Below are positions 25,353 to 26,604 of a DNA stretch of 26,604 nucleotides, in pieces (position 1 is the first letter of the stretch; every line of letters begins with the position of its first letter). The notes below the pieces were generated by a model that saw nothing but the letters and a program-made list of their open reading frames with translations, ran no database searches and was not told the DNA's origin. A program made the translations under genes and the position numbers. This DNA comes from Bacteroidia bacterium (GTDB lineage Bacteria; Bacteroidota; Bacteroidia; NS11-12g; UBA9320). The stretch covers positions 1 through 26,604 of the forward strand of contig JABDQY010000085.1 in assembly GCA_013042025.1 (NCBI GenBank), written 5' to 3'.

Positions 25353-26604
25353 ACTCATTCAAAATGGATTGTTTGCAGATAACCTATTTGCGGTAAATAA
25401 CCCGCTAATAGTGAAGCGATATAATAACTGTTTGATTGACATAGGATTAACTCCTACTAAACTTAAATCTTTTCATATTGACGGATGGGGTTGGAGTCCA
25501 GAAATTGCTGAGGAACAAGGAAATAGAACTTATCTGTGTCATGGTTTAGCAAATCCTTTTGGTATTATAATCAGTCCTGAACAAGAATTTGGGCCAATCT
25601 ACATGCCTTTTCATACATTCGATTCTCAAATCCATAAGCTAATATTCAAATTATATAAAGAGCAAATCGCTGATATCACTGCTGTTTGCGGTTTGTGGTT
25701 TGAACTGGATCAAGAAGTTACAGCATTTCGGTCTCCACAAGATTTGCTTATGATTGATTATATCACTGTTGTCTTCTATTCCGTTGATCGCATTATGAAA
25801 GCAGCTCAAGAGCAAAGAGCTTTAATACGGGAGTTTTATGATGTACCACAAGCGTGGTCAAATCAAAAACTTAGAAACGACATAATTGAAAGTAGTAAAA
25901 AGCATGGAGACCTAAGATTTAAAAAATTCGAAATTCCGAACACACCATTTGTTGACATAGAGAACTATTACACTCTCGCATTCAACGGCTTATATGTTTT
26001 CAAAAACCTAAATAGCGATAAGCCATTATTGGTTTTCTCTAACAAAGAATCAGCGGTCTCAGGTGAATCAACTCATGGTCATATTGAATTCAATATCGGA
26101 GATCATCAGCTGCTTAGCTACCTGTATAACAATAACATTATTTCAAACGATTTAGAAATATACAAATCACATCCAATTCTGGTAGAACTAATTAAAGATT
26201 TCATTCTACTAAGAACAGTTAATGGTTTTGATAAAACTATTCAATATCATGCTTTGAATAAAACGCAGAAAAAAGGAGTAATTAATAAACTTCTTTCAGA
26301 ACATATTATGCCAGAAGAGTATTTTGAGCTTGAGAAACTGCTTTCAATTTTGAAAGATGACAAAGCTATTCAATCGTATTCGGTTTCAGATAAATTGAGA
26401 CCCTACTTACTGCATCCACATAGCGATTTAAAAGAGAATCAAAAGAAAGTGGTGTGGCAACTTCTATGCACTATTAATAATCACAATCCTTTGACACTCT
26501 ACCTCTTCAACAAATCATTGTTTTACTCAATGTATGGTGAGTGGGAAGAACAAACACAAATTTGGGTGGTGGATAAGCTTCTTGAACATAAAAACATTTA
26601 TAAC
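25345..26604 (+). CDS. hypothetical protein, fourth gene of the AAA operon; truncated by window end
   Basis: The frame opens at ATG 25345, overlapping the ATPase stop by 8 bases, and stays open for 420 codons to the last base, so it continues outside. I do not recognise it. It has no signal peptide or membrane helix. The first ~130 residues are mixed with many aromatic residues (FHIDGWGWSPEIAEE, FGPIYMPFHTFDS), followed by a helical stretch (~140-190), a beta-containing part (~200-260, including STHGHIEFNIGD) and a helical C-terminal half. The overlap implies translational coupling to the ATPase and a shared role. Confidence 0.75.
   Translation, partial: MIKLIQNGLFADNLFAVNNPLIVKRYNNCLIDIGLTPTKLKSFHIDGWGWSPEIAEEQGNRTYLCHGLANPFGIIISPEQEFGPIYMPFHTFDSQIHKLIFKLYKEQIADITAVCGLWFELDQEVTAFRSPQDLLMIDYITVVFYSVDRIMKAAQEQRALIREFYDVPQAWSNQKLRNDIIESSKKHGDLRFKKFEIPNTPFVDIENYYTLAFNGLYVFKNLNSDKPLLVFSNKESAVSGESTHGHIEFNIGDHQLLSYLYNNNIISNDLEIYKSHPILVELIKDFILLRTVNGFDKTIQYHALNKTQKKGVINKLLSEHIMPEEYFELEKLLSILKDDKAIQSYSVSDKLRPYLLHPHSDLKENQKKVVWQLLCTINNHNPLTLYLFNKSLFYSMYGEWEEQTQIWVVDKLLEHKNIYN

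Overview
The window is a dense, A+T-rich stretch of a Bacteroidota chromosome, most likely from the Flavobacteriia. Four things support this: a secreted protein with a C-terminal type IX secretion (T9SS) sorting domain; several promoters of the Bacteroidota type (TTTG, spacer, TAnnTTTG) in the intergenic gaps; few Shine-Dalgarno sequences; and a DUF2723 membrane glycosyltransferase-like protein typical of the phylum. I see no tRNA, rRNA, insertion sequence, prophage or CRISPR array. No gene-free stretch reaches 300 bases; the longest gaps are about 130-150 bases.

Layout, left to right. (a) 1-5778, envelope genes: a DUF2723/TMEM260-like integral membrane protein (minus strand, C-terminus beyond the window edge), a 2OG-Fe(II) oxygenase and a zinc-ribbon SAM methyltransferase (plus strand), and a T9SS-exported protein (minus strand). 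(b) 5780-10355, the conserved rimP-nusA-infB operon for ribosome maturation, transcription elongation and translation initiation. It has a strong promoter match and, unexpectedly, a perfect 10-bp terminator-like hairpin in its short leader. (c) 10399-13727, four overlapping plus-strand genes: a KAS III-type ketoacyl synthase, an MscS channel, a CorA cation channel and a retropepsin-like protease. (d) 13724-18120, four overlapping minus-strand genes, in transcription order a DHH phosphoesterase, an FKBP-type prolyl isomerase lipoprotein, an ABC exporter and a lipoprotein alpha/beta hydrolase. Blocks c and d meet tail to tail on a shared CTAG that holds both stop codons. (e) 18192-20777, ndk and a tail-specific protease of the S41/Prc family. 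(f) 20908-26604, a tightly packed run of four genes: a long coiled-coil protein, an unrecognised protein, a classical-type AAA ATPase with an unusual Walker B region, and another unrecognised protein cut off by the window end.

Block f is the best candidate for an undescribed system. Its four products have no visible signal peptides or membrane segments, the genes are spaced 13, 1 and -8 bases apart, and only the ATPase has a clear fold. The architecture suggests a cytoplasmic AAA remodelling machine with a rod-like coiled-coil partner. The second most interesting item is the putative attenuator ahead of rimP-nusA-infB. All calls come from reading the sequence; no database search was run.
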